Source of the DNA: Ignavibacteria bacterium
GTDB taxonomy: Bacteria > Bacteroidota > Ignavibacteria > Ignavibacteriales > Ignavibacteriaceae
Direction: 5' to 3'
DNA length: 54,482 bases
NCBI GenBank assembly: GCA_030684555.1
Contig: JAUXVN010000106.1
Span: 1 to 54,482, forward strand
A program made the translations under genes and the position numbers. Below the pieces are notes generated by a model that searched no databases, was not told the DNA's origin, and was given only the letters and a program-made list of their open reading frames with translations. Each line of letters opens with the position of its first letter. Position 1 is the stretch's first letter. Below, piece by piece: positions 1-9,657 of the stretch.

Positions 1-160
1 GGGCAAACTCCCGGAAATAAGTAACCTGTCATAACAGGAAAGCGTTAAGCTTATTTTTTCTTTGTAGGTTTCCGTTAATATTTTCATATCCCAAATTTAC
101 TGATTTTTTCCTTTTTGGTTCTGGCTTGTCCAGGTTAGGTACATAGTTCTTTGCAAAGGT

Positions 161-3100
161 GTGCCATTTAAGATTCAAGCTACTGGTGATTGGAGTGACT
201 CCCCGGGTAATTTAACGGTTGATGGATTACTTTGTATTTTAAATACTGCTGATTATGAGAATAAAATTCTCAATACAATCTATCCTAAAGGTATGATTAA
301 TAATAAAAACCTTTACCTTAATGCTGATCCAACCTTCACTATGGATTATCGTTTTTTACCTGATCACTTTACTGCCGGAAATTACAAACTATCTTATCTG
401 GTCTCTCATTTAGATGGTATAAATTATCAAATTGTAAAGAGTATAATAGATAAATCTAAAGATGCTGATATATCAGGGACTGGAACATGGGTTTTGGATG
501 ATGATCCCACATGGGGCAGCGATGCTCTTTTTTTAAACACTAAGAATGTACTTGAGTTATTGGGTTGTAATGTAGAATATAATAAGAGCGATGTATGGCT
601 AACTGGAGATAACGTAACAAGTCCTGTTATAGGATATTCATCTTGGGGCACGCACGCCGAAGACGGTAATTGCGAGTTTACCGATTCGAACTACATTCAA
701 AACAGACTGAACTTTCAATATCTGAACGGCTCAATATTTAATACTATTGAAAGTTTTAATGGAAATAGCTTAGGAACGTTAAAATGGCGGCATGTTGCAC
801 CAAATACTAAATGTACACATACACAAGGCATTGCGACACAATTTACAATTATAGGCGGAACTTCATTAATGGCGCATGCATGGGAACCCCAGCTAAATGG
901 TGTAGTTCAAAACTATTATTCATTTCCAGCTTATTCTGTGGGTTATAACCTATTGGATGCTATTTATCAGGGCATGCCATATTTAGCTTGGCAGAACGTA
1001 GTAGTCGGAGACCCATTAACCCGAATTTATAATTATCAAATACAAGAATTAAACGGAAATAACACATTACAAGCCGGTACATATAAACATCGAATAGTTG
1101 TGCCTGAAGGGAGTACTTTAACAATTCCTTCAAATGCGGAAGTTACTTTTGAAAGAAACGGACAGTTGATAGTTAACGGAGAATTGGTTATTGGTGATAG
1201 GGCAAAGCTTAATTTTACTTCTTACTCACTTATGAAGGTGAATAATTTCGTCACAGGTAATCAAGCCGAAATTATAGCCGATAAATATTCACGGATTAAG
1301 GTACTTAATAATTTTTATGCGGGGACAAATTTTACGATAATACTCAGCGATAATTCGAATGGTGAGTTTAGGAATTTTTCAACCGGTAATGGCGGACAGA
1401 TTTTGCTCATGGATAATTCAAAATTAATTATTAACGAAACTTATGAAGTTGCGGCAAACAATTCCCTTATTCTTAATGCAAATACTCAAATAACCGGAAA
1501 TACATTTAAAGTGTTACCAAACGGCAGTGTAACACTTAACGGAACGGCTAGAATCAGCTTTGCAAATATTATTATCAAAGAGGGAGCGTCCGTTAATCTG
1601 AATGCCGGTGCTCAGTTTGGCTGCAGCAATCTGCTGGAAATAACAGGAAACGAAAACTCTCCTGTTTTATTTAATGGAAGCATAGGGAAATTTCTAACCT
1701 TCAACGGGGCGGGAGGAGCTGTAGTATCTTATGCCAATTTCAATGGTGTTGGTTTATCATTAAGTGATGAGTCCTTTCGGAGTGGAAATACGATCTTCTC
1801 AGTAAATAATGTCAACTTTACAACTTCAGGTACAGCATTGAGTATCAAAGGCAATAAAGAGTCGTGGGCAGAATTTTATGTTTCAAATACTACATTCAAC
1901 AATACTTTGGGAATAGGTCTTAGTGTAGATGATCAGGCTAAAGTTACGATATCCGATTGTAATTTTAACGGGGGAATAGGTAATTTAACCGCGATAGAAA
2001 CTGGCTCTGCCACCAAAGTTTATATTGAGAACACAAATATATCTAACTATCGAACGGGTATAGTAATTAATCCTAAAAACAAATTGTCGGATTTTACCTC
2101 GTCCAATTTGACTCTCGATTTTTCACTTAATAACGTTGATATTTCAGATTGTGAGTATGGCATCATCTCCAGAAATGGATCGATAAGTAACTTTAATATA
2201 AATCAGCTTAACATCGAAAATTGTTCCGGTACGGGAATCAGCATTTCCAATGGCGGTAATACTCCCACACTTATTAGGGATTTTACAATTTCGGCATTAC
2301 ACAAAGGGATATCTGTAGATAATACAGCTTTCATATCTATTGCATGGGGTAAAATATTTACCAACTATTATGGAATAGTATTAAATAATGTGCAAAACTC
2401 ATACGTAAATAACAATGAGCTGACGGGCAGCGGCGTATCGGTAGAAAGCGGCATTTTGTTATCGTCTTCGGTAGGGGACTTTAGAGGGAATTTAATTTCA
2501 GGTTTCAATTATGGAATCGAAGCTGGAAACTCTGCTTTCTCACTTGGTGGAAATACACTGTTAAATAATAATCTTAACGGTCTATATTTAGCCCCCGGCG
2601 CAGTTGCAAATATGAGTGAAGACTTCATACTTCGCGAGAATGTTTATTTACGCTCTAACATAACGGGCTATAATATTTTTCAGGATAACGGATTTGAAGG
2701 ATACGAACCCGAAGAGTCAGCCGAAATATTTATTAATGGTGGGTTAGTTTATATGTCGGGCGGTTTCAACACAATTCAGGATGATCGTAACCAGTTTTTA
2801 GATACGGACAAACATAAGCAGTTAATGTTTGGAGAAAATTTAAAAGACGTCATAAAGGCTGACGGTAATTATTGGGGAAATCACCCTCTGTTTGGAAACA
2901 ATCCGGCGGGTAGATTCTGGAATGATGATCAGGAAATCTATTATGAACCTTATCTAACCGAGCAGCCATTCATGCCGAAAAATTTAGCATCATCGTTTTA
3001 TTATCTTACTTTTGACGGAAATGTATTGGATACTATAGCAATGGAACCAGTTTCAGCTGATATATTAAATACTAAGGCACAGTTGACAGCCTCTGCTGAC

Positions 3101-3841
3101 GGCTATTTTTATCAACATGATTATGACAATGCAAGGGCAGCTTATATTCAGTTAATTGAGTTTTATCCCGATGATCTCATCTATTATGGTAAGCTCTTTC
3201 AGATTGAGAGAATTACAAAAAACTCAGCGGACGATTTTTTGTTATTACGTCAGTTATTCGAAACAAAACTGAATTTAATACATGATTCTTTTACATACGA
3301 TTTTGTCGATCATTTAATCTCCTTATGTTATATACTTGAGACTAATTTTCATTATGCAATTGACCAGTTTACAGAAATTATGAGTAATAACTCTGGCTCT
3401 GAAGAAGCATTTTATGCTGAACTGGATTTATTGGCAACGCAGCTATTAATTGAAAATGAGGGATTGGAAAAATCCGGCAAGCACACCGGAATTGATATAT
3501 ATCAATATCATAACAGACTCGGAGAGTTACTGAAAAATAGGAAGCGGAATGAAAGCTTAATGATTACCACTATTCCTTTGGAGTTTGCACTATTTCAAAA
3601 CTATCCAAATCCATTTAATCCGGTAACAAATATTAATTTCAATTTACCGGACAAGAATTTAGTTGAGTTAGCGGTGTATAATGTACTCGGTCAAAAAATA
3701 GCAACCTTAACAAACGAAATTCTTGAGGCTGGAGTTTATTCGATTCCTTTTGATGCCACGTTGCTGCCGAGCGGGGTATACATATATAATCTTCGTTCCG
3801 GCTCGTTCAACAAAAGTGCGAAGATGCTTCTGCTGAAATAA
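161..3841 (+). CDS. T9SS-exported TIGR03790-like / beta-helix surface protein, 5' end damaged
   Basis: Large exported protein of unknown biochemical role. Residues 1-288 resemble the TIGR03790 family; the features I recognise are KGVPFKI just at the start, SHLDG, and a closing block ending PYLAWQNVVVGDPL. About 320-950 is rich in short N/G-turn repeats typical of a right-handed parallel beta-helix. About 967-1127 is helical and TPR-like. From about 1142 comes a T9SS type A sorting domain (FQNYPNPFNP, VYNVLG, LPSGVYIYNL). The GTG at 161 is only the first usable start codon: the same frame is open back to 104 and reads VRYIVLCKGVP, so family-like sequence begins before it. A stop at 101-103 follows, and no signal peptide is visible in any frame. 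The true N-terminus therefore looks lost through a frameshift or rearrangement, or lies in poor sequence at the window edge. Confidence 0.75.
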   Translation: MPFKIQATGDWSDSPGNLTVDGLLCILNTADYENKILNTIYPKGMINNKNLYLNADPTFTMDYRFLPDHFTAGNYKLSYLVSHLDGINYQIVKSIIDKSKDADISGTGTWVLDDDPTWGSDALFLNTKNVLELLGCNVEYNKSDVWLTGDNVTSPVIGYSSWGTHAEDGNCEFTDSNYIQNRLNFQYLNGSIFNTIESFNGNSLGTLKWRHVAPNTKCTHTQGIATQFTIIGGTSLMAHAWEPQLNGVVQNYYSFPAYSVGYNLLDAIYQGMPYLAWQNVVVGDPLTRIYNYQIQELNGNNTLQAGTYKHRIVVPEGSTLTIPSNAEVTFERNGQLIVNGELVIGDRAKLNFTSYSLMKVNNFVTGNQAEIIADKYSRIKVLNNFYAGTNFTIILSDNSNGEFRNFSTGNGGQILLMDNSKLIINETYEVAANNSLILNANTQITGNTFKVLPNGSVTLNGTARISFANIIIKEGASVNLNAGAQFGCSNLLEITGNENSPVLFNGSIGKFLTFNGAGGAVVSYANFNGVGLSLSDESFRSGNTIFSVNNVNFTTSGTALSIKGNKESWAEFYVSNTTFNNTLGIGLSVDDQAKVTISDCNFNGGIGNLTAIETGSATKVYIENTNISNYRTGIVINPKNKLSDFTSSNLTLDFSLNNVDISDCEYGIISRNGSISNFNINQLNIENCSGTGISISNGGNTPTLIRDFTISALHKGISVDNTAFISIAWGKIFTNYYGIVLNNVQNSYVNNNELTGSGVSVESGILLSSSVGDFRGNLISGFNYGIEAGNSAFSLGGNTLLNNNLNGLYLAPGAVANMSEDFILRENVYLRSNITGYNIFQDNGFEGYEPEESAEIFINGGLVYMSGGFNTIQDDRNQFLDTDKHKQLMFGENLKDVIKADGNYWGNHPLFGNNPAGRFWNDDQEIYYEPYLTEQPFMPKNLASSFYYLTFDGNVLDTIAMEPVSADILNTKAQLTASADGYFYQHDYDNARAAYIQLIEFYPDDLIYYGKLFQIERITKNSADDFLLLRQLFETKLNLIHDSFTYDFVDHLISLCYILETNFHYAIDQFTEIMSNNSGSEEAFYAELDLLATQLLIENEGLEKSGKHTGIDIYQYHNRLGELLKNRKRNESLMITTIPLEFALFQNYPNPFNPVTNINFNLPDKNLVELAVYNVLGQKIATLTNEILEAGVYSIPFDATLLPSGVYIYNLRSGSFNKSAKMLLLK

Positions 3842-3900
3842 AATATTAACGCAAATGACAATTCAAGAACAAATCCTTATATAGAATCAGTTGGTAAAGA

Positions 3901-3928
3901 GTAGAGACGGAGCGTGCCCCGTCTCTAC
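3901..3928. repeat. 28-nt palindrome GTAGAGACGG-N8-CCGTCTCTAC, also terminator-like
   Basis: A perfect 10-bp stem with an 8-nt loop lies between the end of the beta-helix gene and the convergent end of the DUF4097 gene, so it could terminate either transcript. Four other stretches here match the same palindrome (20328-20355, 25901-25928, 53271-53298 and, weaker, 22516-22534). It is therefore more than a one-off terminator and behaves like a dispersed REP-type element. Confidence 0.75.
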
Positions 3929-3936
3929 AAAATTAT

Positions 3937-4857
3937 TTATCTCTTCTTAACTTTAATATCGCCGCCTGAAGTTTTACAGATCAGAGCATTTCCGCCGTTA
4001 TTTAAGTCCGCTTCATATTTTGAAGAGGTAATTTTTACAACATTATTAGTCGGTAAATTACATGAGATATCGCCGCCGGATGTTTTCAAATCAGCTTTAG
4101 CATTGAAATCTGACGGAACATAAACATCAATATCACCACCGGAAGTAGATAATTGAATTCCAAGATTTTCACCTGTGTATTCAAGTGTAATATCTCCTCC
4201 GGATGTAGAGGCATTTATTTTTGAATAGCTGCTTTTTAAATCAATATCGCCTCCCGAAGTAGAGGCTTGGAACTGTCCCTCAAATTTAGCGGCTTTTATA
4301 TCACCGCCGGAAGTATTTAGCTGAAACTTTCCCTTTACAGTATTAAAAGTAATATCGCCGCCTGAAGTAGTAACGTTCATATTTCCATCAGATTCTTTAA
4401 CATTAATATCACCACCTGAAGTTGATAATTTAATATCACCCATAATTTTGGATAAATACATGTCCCCGCCGGATGTTTTCATTTTTATATTAAATTGAGT
4501 CGGGACAAATATTTCCAATTTCAGTCTGATATTACCTGAAAACCAGCCCCAAAAACCGCCTTCTCTTTTTCCGTAGATGTTTACACTTTCTTCATCACTA
4601 CTGAATGAAAAATTTACTTTCTCTTCAGCACGTTTGTTCCCGGATATTTTTACGTAAACTTCATCTTTATCCCATGAAGTAACTTTAATATCTCCGGTTG
4701 AAACATCAACCTTAAGTATTTTACCTTTATGAATAGGGAAAGTTTTTTCATGCAATACTTTTAAGTCGTCTGCAAATGTTTTAGAGCTTAACAATAATCC
4801 GACACTGATAATTATCAGTACTGAACCTGCTTTAAATCTGTTAATTATACTTTTCAT
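3937..4857 (-). CDS. DUF4097-family exported protein with nine TSGGD repeats
   Basis: Secreted beta-strand-repeat protein of unknown function. A hydrophobic signal segment occupies residues 10-26. Residues 31-125 form a less repetitive region with one degenerate STGDI unit. From residue 128 to the end the motif TSGGD(I/M) occurs nine times, spaced mostly 18-20 residues apart, as expected for a beta-solenoid of DUF4097 type with one rung per repeat. The gene copies are visibly similar at DNA level (gatatcgccgcc-type units), which should allow repeat-number slippage. AGGAG stands about 8 nt before the ATG, supporting the start. It is monocistronic and faces away from the small membrane gene next to it. 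Confidence 0.85.
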   Translation of the reverse strand: MKSIINRFKAGSVLIIISVGLLLSSKTFADDLKVLHEKTFPIHKGKILKVDVSTGDIKVTSWDKDEVYVKISGNKRAEEKVNFSFSSDEESVNIYGKREGGFWGWFSGNIRLKLEIFVPTQFNIKMKTSGGDMYLSKIMGDIKLSTSGGDINVKESDGNMNVTTSGGDITFNTVKGKFQLNTSGGDIKAAKFEGQFQASTSGGDIDLKSSYSKINASTSGGDITLEYTGENLGIQLSTSGGDIDVYVPSDFNAKADLKTSGGDISCNLPTNNVVKITSSKYEADLNNGGNALICKTSGGDIKVKKR

Positions 4858-4964
4858 TATTTTTACTCCTCAAAGAATTAATATTTTAACATCTATTTAT
4901 CAATTGATAATCTCGTAATGAACAGGTAATTTTAACCACTCACAAATGATTAAAGGGTGATACT

Positions 4965-5360
4965 ATGTTACTCTCATTATTAGCTGTAACTTTTGTAATT
5001 GCGTTCTCTACATCATTAATTATTACAATTGTATTCAAGAAATCTCTTCATGCAATCTTGAAAAGAATAATTAGTGATGAAATATATTCAGCCTGGGCTA
5101 ATTACATTATTTTTGCAATCTTTGTTGTCGGTATTTCAGGCGGTGTTAGAATTTGGGAATTAGAAAAATATATTACTCCCTCCAACAAAGATGCTTCTGT
5201 TCTTGTATTGAATCAAGAACGCTGGGTACTTGAAATTTACCGGACAATAATAGAATCAATGCAAAGTATCGCCTGGATGCTTCTTCTCTTTTTTGCGTTT
5301 GCCTTAATTGCGTTTGTGATTGTTAAGTCAAACGAATCGAAGAAACAAAAACAAGAATAA
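4965..5360 (+). CDS. small membrane protein, about three TM segments
   Basis: Not recognised as a named family. The 131 residues show hydrophobic segments near 3-25, 45-62 and 98-122. A polar stretch of about 35 residues lies between the second and third, and the C-terminal tail is very basic and polar (KSNESKKQKQE). A purine-rich AAGGGTGAT precedes the ATG. It sits about 150 nt before the copper genes on the same strand, but a palindrome and possible promoter lie between them, so co-regulation is only a possibility. Confidence 0.7.
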   Translation: MLLSLLAVTFVIAFSTSLIITIVFKKSLHAILKRIISDEIYSAWANYIIFAIFVVGISGGVRIWELEKYITPSNKDASVLVLNQERWVLEIYRTIIESMQSIAWMLLLFFAFALIAFVIVKSNESKKQKQE

Positions 5361-5407
5361 AGAACAAAAATTACACTGATATTGTAACTATATTAAATCA
5401 ATTACTC

Positions 5408-5471
5408 AAACCGTCGGTTTACGGAATCTTCCTTTCAAAACAAATTTGATTTTTTTGAGTCAAAAGGAAGA
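5408..5471 (+). promoter_or_regulatory. inverted repeats upstream of copZ-copA, possible operator region
   Basis: Two dyads lie in the 148-nt gap before copZ: AAACCG-T-CGGTTT at 5408-5420, and TCTTCCTTT (5427-5435) paired with AAAGGAAGA (5463-5471). Either could bind a copper-responsive repressor, or the longer one could form an mRNA hairpin. No regulator gene is adjacent, so the role is inferred from position only. Confidence 0.3.
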
Positions 5472-5508
5472 CGAGTAATAGTAGCATTTTTTTAAGGAAA
5501 GGATAAAA

Positions 5509-5718
5509 ATGAAAAAAAAAGAAATCTTAATAGAAGGAATGAGCTGCGGTCATTGTGTTATGGCTGTTAAAAAAGAACTAAGCAAAGTCGAAAATCTTAT
5601 TGTTGAAGATGTTCAAATTGGAAAAGCGATTGTAACTTTTGATGAATCAAAAATAAATGAAAATACAATCATTGCAGCAATTGATGAAGCTGGCTTCAGC
5701 GTCAAACAAATTATTTAA
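5509..5718 (+). CDS. copZ: copper chaperone CopZ (heavy-metal-associated domain)
   Basis: A 69-residue single HMA domain, the usual size for a CopZ. The metal site is GMSCGHC with Cys13 and Cys16, followed by the expected amphipathic helix (MAVKKELSKVE) and a second beta-alpha-beta half. It should carry Cu(I) in the cytoplasm and hand it to the ATPase encoded directly downstream. A good AAGGAAAGGA precedes the ATG. Its stop codon is in the same reading frame as copA and only three sense codons before the copA start, so the two are certainly co-transcribed and probably translationally coupled. Confidence 0.9.
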   Translation: MKKKEILIEGMSCGHCVMAVKKELSKVENLIVEDVQIGKAIVTFDESKINENTIIAAIDEAGFSVKQII

Positions 5719-5727
5719 GTTACTGTT

Positions 5728-7968
5728 TTGCAAAAAGATAAACTCATAAACATTACACTCCCCGTTGAGGGAATGACATGCGCAAGTTGCGTAACGCGAG
5801 TCGAGAAAACTTTAAAGAAAGTTGATGGGGTTGAATCCGTTTCGGTTAATCTTGCAACCGAAAAAGTAACCCTCTCGTTTGTTCCCGATAAAACCAATCT
5901 TAATCAGCTTGTTTCTGTTGTTGAAGATGCAGGCTATATTCTTCATCTACCCAAGCAAAATGCTGCCGAAAAGGTTGATGTTGGAACGCCAACACCTCAA
6001 CAGAAATATTATTCGGAATTAAAGAAGGAATTTACATTCAGTCTGATTTTAGCTTTGCCGATTATGGTTATAAGCATGATTAGCATGACTGAATGGTTTA
6101 TGAAAATATCTCCTTTTACTATGGATGAGATTAACAAACTTTTGTTGATCGCTACATCTATAATAATGTTCACATCGGGAAAAAGATTTTTCAAAGTCGC
6201 ATTCAAATTAGTAAAAAACTTCACCGCTGATATGAATACACTTGTTGCAGTCGGGACGGGAACTGCCTATTTGTACAGCCTTATCGTTGTTCTGTTTCCC
6301 GATTGGCTTCCGATAACTGATGCTTCACAACATATTTATTTTGATACAGCAGCAACAATAATCACCTTAATTTTAATGGGTAGAATGTTTGAAGCAAAAG
6401 CCAAAAGCCGTACAGGTGATGCAATTAAAAAACTTATTGGACTTCAGCCTAAAACTGCACGGGTAAAGCGTGACGGTGTTGAAAGTGATATTCCGATTTC
6501 TGATGTAATTCTCGGAGAACAGATTGTTGTTCGTCCCGGTGAAAAAATCCCTGTTGATGGAATTATTTCTAAGGGTTCAAGCAGCATTGATGAATCGATG
6601 ATTACAGGGGAAAGTCTTCCTGTTGATAAAAAGCAAAACGATAAAGTTATCGGCGGAACAATTAACAAAACCGGTAGTTTCGATTTTACGGCAACTGCGG
6701 TGGGAAAAGATACGGTAATAAGTCAAATCATAAAGTTAGTTGAAGAGGCTCAGGGTTCAAAAGCAGCTATACAAAATCTTGCTGATAAAATTGCTTCTGT
6801 GTTTGTGCCGATTGTAATATCAATAGCGATTATAACTTTTATTTTATGGATAGTTATCGGAAACGCTTCTTTCTCTTCAGCTATGATTAACTTCATTGCG
6901 GTATTAATTATTGCATGCCCGTGTGCACTCGGACTCGCAACACCAACGGCAATAATGGTCGGGACCGGGTTAGGTGCTTCCAATGGAATTTTAATTAAAA
7001 ACGCCGACAGTCTTGAAAAGATGCGATCAATTGATACAATTGTTTTTGATAAAACCGGAACTATCACAAAAGGAGAGCCGTCTGTTCAAAAAATTTATTG
7101 CAAATATCCATTTGTGGAATCTGAAATTATTCAGACTGCTGCATCTATTGAAAATAAATCAGAGCATCCATTAGGAAAAGCAATTGTTGATTATGGATTA
7201 AAAAATAATCATCAACTCAGCGAGGTTTCATCGTTTACATCTTACACAGGAAAAGGAGTAAGCGCAGAGTTAGACGGAAATATTTATATCATCGGCAATG
7301 AAAGTTTGATGGGTGATTTTAATATTTCAATAAGTGATATGGAATTTGCAGTAAAAGAAACTGGTGAACTTGGACAAACGCCGGTTTTCTTTGTTCGCAA
7401 TGGGGAACTTATTTCTGTTATATCAATTGCAGATTCGATTAAACCGGAAGCAAAAGAATCGATTACCAAACTTAAGAATGAAGGTTTTAATTTATATCTA
7501 TTGAGCGGTGACAATGACCAAACAGCGCAAGCAATAGCAAAACAAGCAGGAATCGAGAACGTAATATCAAAAGTATTACCTAAACAAAAAGCTGAAAAAA
7601 TTAGAGAACTGCAACTTCAAGGAAAAAAAGTTGCAATGGTTGGTGATGGAATAAACGATGCTCCCGCTTTGGCAATGGCTGATGTGGGCATTGCAATGGG
7701 AACGGGAACTGATATTGCAGTTGAAACGGCTGATATTACTTTGATGAAGGGAAATTTGAATACTATTCATCAAGTTATTAAGCTGTCACAAAAAACTATC
7801 GGAACAATAAAACAAAATCTATTCTGGGCTTTTATTTACAATATAATCGGAATACCAATTGCCGCATTTGGACTGCTTAATCCAATGTTTGCCGCAGCGG
7901 CTATGGCATTCAGTTCGGTGAGTGTTGTAAGCAATTCATTAAGATTAAAAAAAACAAAGCTGAATTAA
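5728..7968 (+). CDS. copA: Cu(I)-exporting P1B-type ATPase CopA
   Basis: Exports Cu(I) across the inner membrane using ATP. The order is one N-terminal HMA domain (GMTCASC, Cys18 and Cys21), paired TM helices, actuator domain with TGES at 293-296, the membrane metal site CPC at 397-399, the phosphorylation motif DKTGT with Asp441, the SEHPLG nucleotide motif, GDGINDAP at about 639, and last TM helices carrying YN and SS..SNS, the pattern of Cu+ pumps rather than Zn/Cd pumps. The length of 746 is normal. The start is TTG, 9 nt after the copZ stop and in the same frame, with no clear Shine-Dalgarno sequence, suggesting re-initiation after copZ. Confidence 0.93.
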   Translation: MQKDKLINITLPVEGMTCASCVTRVEKTLKKVDGVESVSVNLATEKVTLSFVPDKTNLNQLVSVVEDAGYILHLPKQNAAEKVDVGTPTPQQKYYSELKKEFTFSLILALPIMVISMISMTEWFMKISPFTMDEINKLLLIATSIIMFTSGKRFFKVAFKLVKNFTADMNTLVAVGTGTAYLYSLIVVLFPDWLPITDASQHIYFDTAATIITLILMGRMFEAKAKSRTGDAIKKLIGLQPKTARVKRDGVESDIPISDVILGEQIVVRPGEKIPVDGIISKGSSSIDESMITGESLPVDKKQNDKVIGGTINKTGSFDFTATAVGKDTVISQIIKLVEEAQGSKAAIQNLADKIASVFVPIVISIAIITFILWIVIGNASFSSAMINFIAVLIIACPCALGLATPTAIMVGTGLGASNGILIKNADSLEKMRSIDTIVFDKTGTITKGEPSVQKIYCKYPFVESEIIQTAASIENKSEHPLGKAIVDYGLKNNHQLSEVSSFTSYTGKGVSAELDGNIYIIGNESLMGDFNISISDMEFAVKETGELGQTPVFFVRNGELISVISIADSIKPEAKESITKLKNEGFNLYLLSGDNDQTAQAIAKQAGIENVISKVLPKQKAEKIRELQLQGKKVAMVGDGINDAPALAMADVGIAMGTGTDIAVETADITLMKGNLNTIHQVIKLSQKTIGTIKQNLFWAFIYNIIGIPIAAFGLLNPMFAAAAMAFSSVSVVSNSLRLKKTKLN

Positions 7969-7991
7969 GAGAATACTATTTCGCTTGAAAA

Positions 7992-8459
7992 TTATTTGCT
8001 TAGTTTAATTATTTCATCAAACTCTTCTTTTGTAACAGGCATAACCGAAAGCCTGTTTCCACGTTGAATAAGTTTCATGTTTTGAAGTTTTGGATTTCTT
8101 CTAATAATTTCAAGAGTGACAGGCTTATTAAATTTATTAAGAAATTTAATGTCAACCATAAACCAGGCTGGATTATCAGATTTACTCTTTGGATCAAAAT
8201 GGTCATTATCAGGATCGAAAGCGGTAAAGTCAGGATAACCTTCTTTAACAACTTCGCAGACACCTACAATTGCGAGAGGTTCGGTATTGCTGTGATAAAA
8301 CAAGACCGCATCACCCTTTTTCATTTCATCGCGTAGAGTGTTACGCGCCTGATAATTTCTTACACCATCCCAATAAGTTGTCTGTTTTAAAGATTTTTGC
8401 AGATCATCAATTGAGAAGACATCGGGTTCGCTTTTAACAAGCCAATATTTTTTATTCAT
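7992..8459 (-). CDS. EVE domain protein (thymocyte nuclear protein 1-like)
   Basis: The whole 155-residue protein is one EVE domain, a PUA-like fold that known members use to bind modified bases in DNA or RNA. Recognisable parts are YWLVKSEPDVFSIDDL at the start, the WDGVRNYQARN block, GDAVLFYHSN, and PAWFMVDIKF. The length is typical of the stand-alone bacterial form. It converges with copA (23 nt between stops) and shares no operon. A CAAAGATA at 8497-8504 reads TATCTTTG on the coding strand and may be a Bacteroidota-type -7 element, although the matching -33 box is weak. The ligand cannot be told from sequence. Confidence 0.9.
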   Translation of the reverse strand: MNKKYWLVKSEPDVFSIDDLQKSLKQTTYWDGVRNYQARNTLRDEMKKGDAVLFYHSNTEPLAIVGVCEVVKEGYPDFTAFDPDNDHFDPKSKSDNPAWFMVDIKFLNKFNKPVTLEIIRRNPKLQNMKLIQRGNRLSVMPVTKEEFDEIIKLSK

Positions 8460-8619
8460 AAAACACCATAAGGTTAAAAGTAAAATTATTATTGTGCAAA
8501 GATATTAAAAAGTAAATGAGTGGAAAACAGCGATTGTATTAATTGAAATGTTGATAGAGTTACTTACCAGCAAAGTTTATTTATGACTGAGAAACCGTAA
8601 GAATAATTTCAGAAATAAT

Positions 8620-9624
8620 TTACATTAAATCCCAATTTTCAACTTCGCTTTTCATGGTTGGAGTATGATTTAATTCATTCCAGATTAAAGCGGCGGCTCC
8701 AAGAACGGCGGCATTTCCCTCTGTTAAGGTGGAAGGAATGACATTTACTTTATTCTTAAAAATATTTAGAATGTTTTCTTCCATATATTTTTTAACTGGT
8801 TCGAAAATGTATTCTCCGGCAGAGGCAAGTCCACCAAACAGAATAATGGCTTCCGGACTTGTATAATTAACAGCATTTGCCAAAGCTTTACCAAGAATTT
8901 TGCCGGTATAATCGAAAGCAGCTAATGCAATTGGATCACCTTCAACCGCAGCCTCATAAATAGATTTTGAAGTCAATTCATTGAAGGAAAAATTTCTTAA
9001 ACTACTTTGAGACGATTTATTTGCAAGAAGTTCGAAAACAGTTCGGCGAATTCCCGTTGCAGATGCATAAGTTTCAAGACAACCTTTTCTTCTGCAGCCG
9101 CATTCTCTTCCATCCGGAATTACGCAAACATGACCAATCTCGCCAGCAAAACCATCGTGACCATAAATTAATTTTCCGTTTGAAACTATTCCGCTGCCGA
9201 GACCTGTTCCGAGAGTAATAACAATAAAATCCTTCATCCCTTTTGCTGAACCGAACTGCATTTCGCCAATAGCGGCTGCATTTGCATCATTTGTTATTGC
9301 CACCGGAACTTGAAAATATTTCTTAACTATCTCGATGACATTAACCGTACCCCAATTTAAATTAGGTGGTTGTTCAACTGTTCCTTTATAATAATTAGCG
9401 TTGGGTGCGCCAATCCCGATACCCGCTATTTCTGAGAGTTCGGGATTATTTTTCATTATTTCTTTAACTTTATAAAAAAGCCGGTCAAATAGATTTTCAG
9501 CGGACTCGTTTGAATTTGTGGGAATCACGCCTTGATTAATACAATTTCCGTTTTTATCTACAAAACCAAAGACAGTGTTTGTCCCACCGATATCAATTCC
9601 AAGAACTACTTCTTCATTAAACAT
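8620..9624 (-). CDS. ROK-family sugar kinase (glucokinase-like)
   Basis: Phosphorylates a hexose with ATP in the cytoplasm. The phosphate-binding motif DIGGT is at 11-15, the catalytic Asp lies in TNDANAA (Asp113), and the ROK zinc signature is complete: GEIGH (His165) then CGCRRKGC (Cys175, 177, 182). I start at the ATG at 9624 because AAGGGG stands 6 nt before it. A ten-codon extension to 9654 would overlap poorly and adds no conserved residues. The start lies about 33 nt past the stop of the FucP-like transporter upstream, so uptake and phosphorylation are probably one operon. Glucose is the most common substrate, but N-acetylglucosamine, mannose or fructose are possible. Confidence 0.9.
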   Translation of the reverse strand: MFNEEVVLGIDIGGTNTVFGFVDKNGNCINQGVIPTNSNESAENLFDRLFYKVKEIMKNNPELSEIAGIGIGAPNANYYKGTVEQPPNLNWGTVNVIEIVKKYFQVPVAITNDANAAAIGEMQFGSAKGMKDFIVITLGTGLGSGIVSNGKLIYGHDGFAGEIGHVCVIPDGRECGCRRKGCLETYASATGIRRTVFELLANKSSQSSLRNFSFNELTSKSIYEAAVEGDPIALAAFDYTGKILGKALANAVNYTSPEAIILFGGLASAGEYIFEPVKKYMEENILNIFKNKVNVIPSTLTEGNAAVLGAAALIWNELNHTPTMKSEVENWDLM

Positions 9625-9657
9625 TCGATTCCCCTTAAACCATTCATAAAGCAATAT

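Noticed and set aside
4100-4480. Repeat array in the DUF4097 gene as a CRISPR
   Set aside because: The units are in-frame coding repeats of a signal-peptide protein, without uniform unique spacers.
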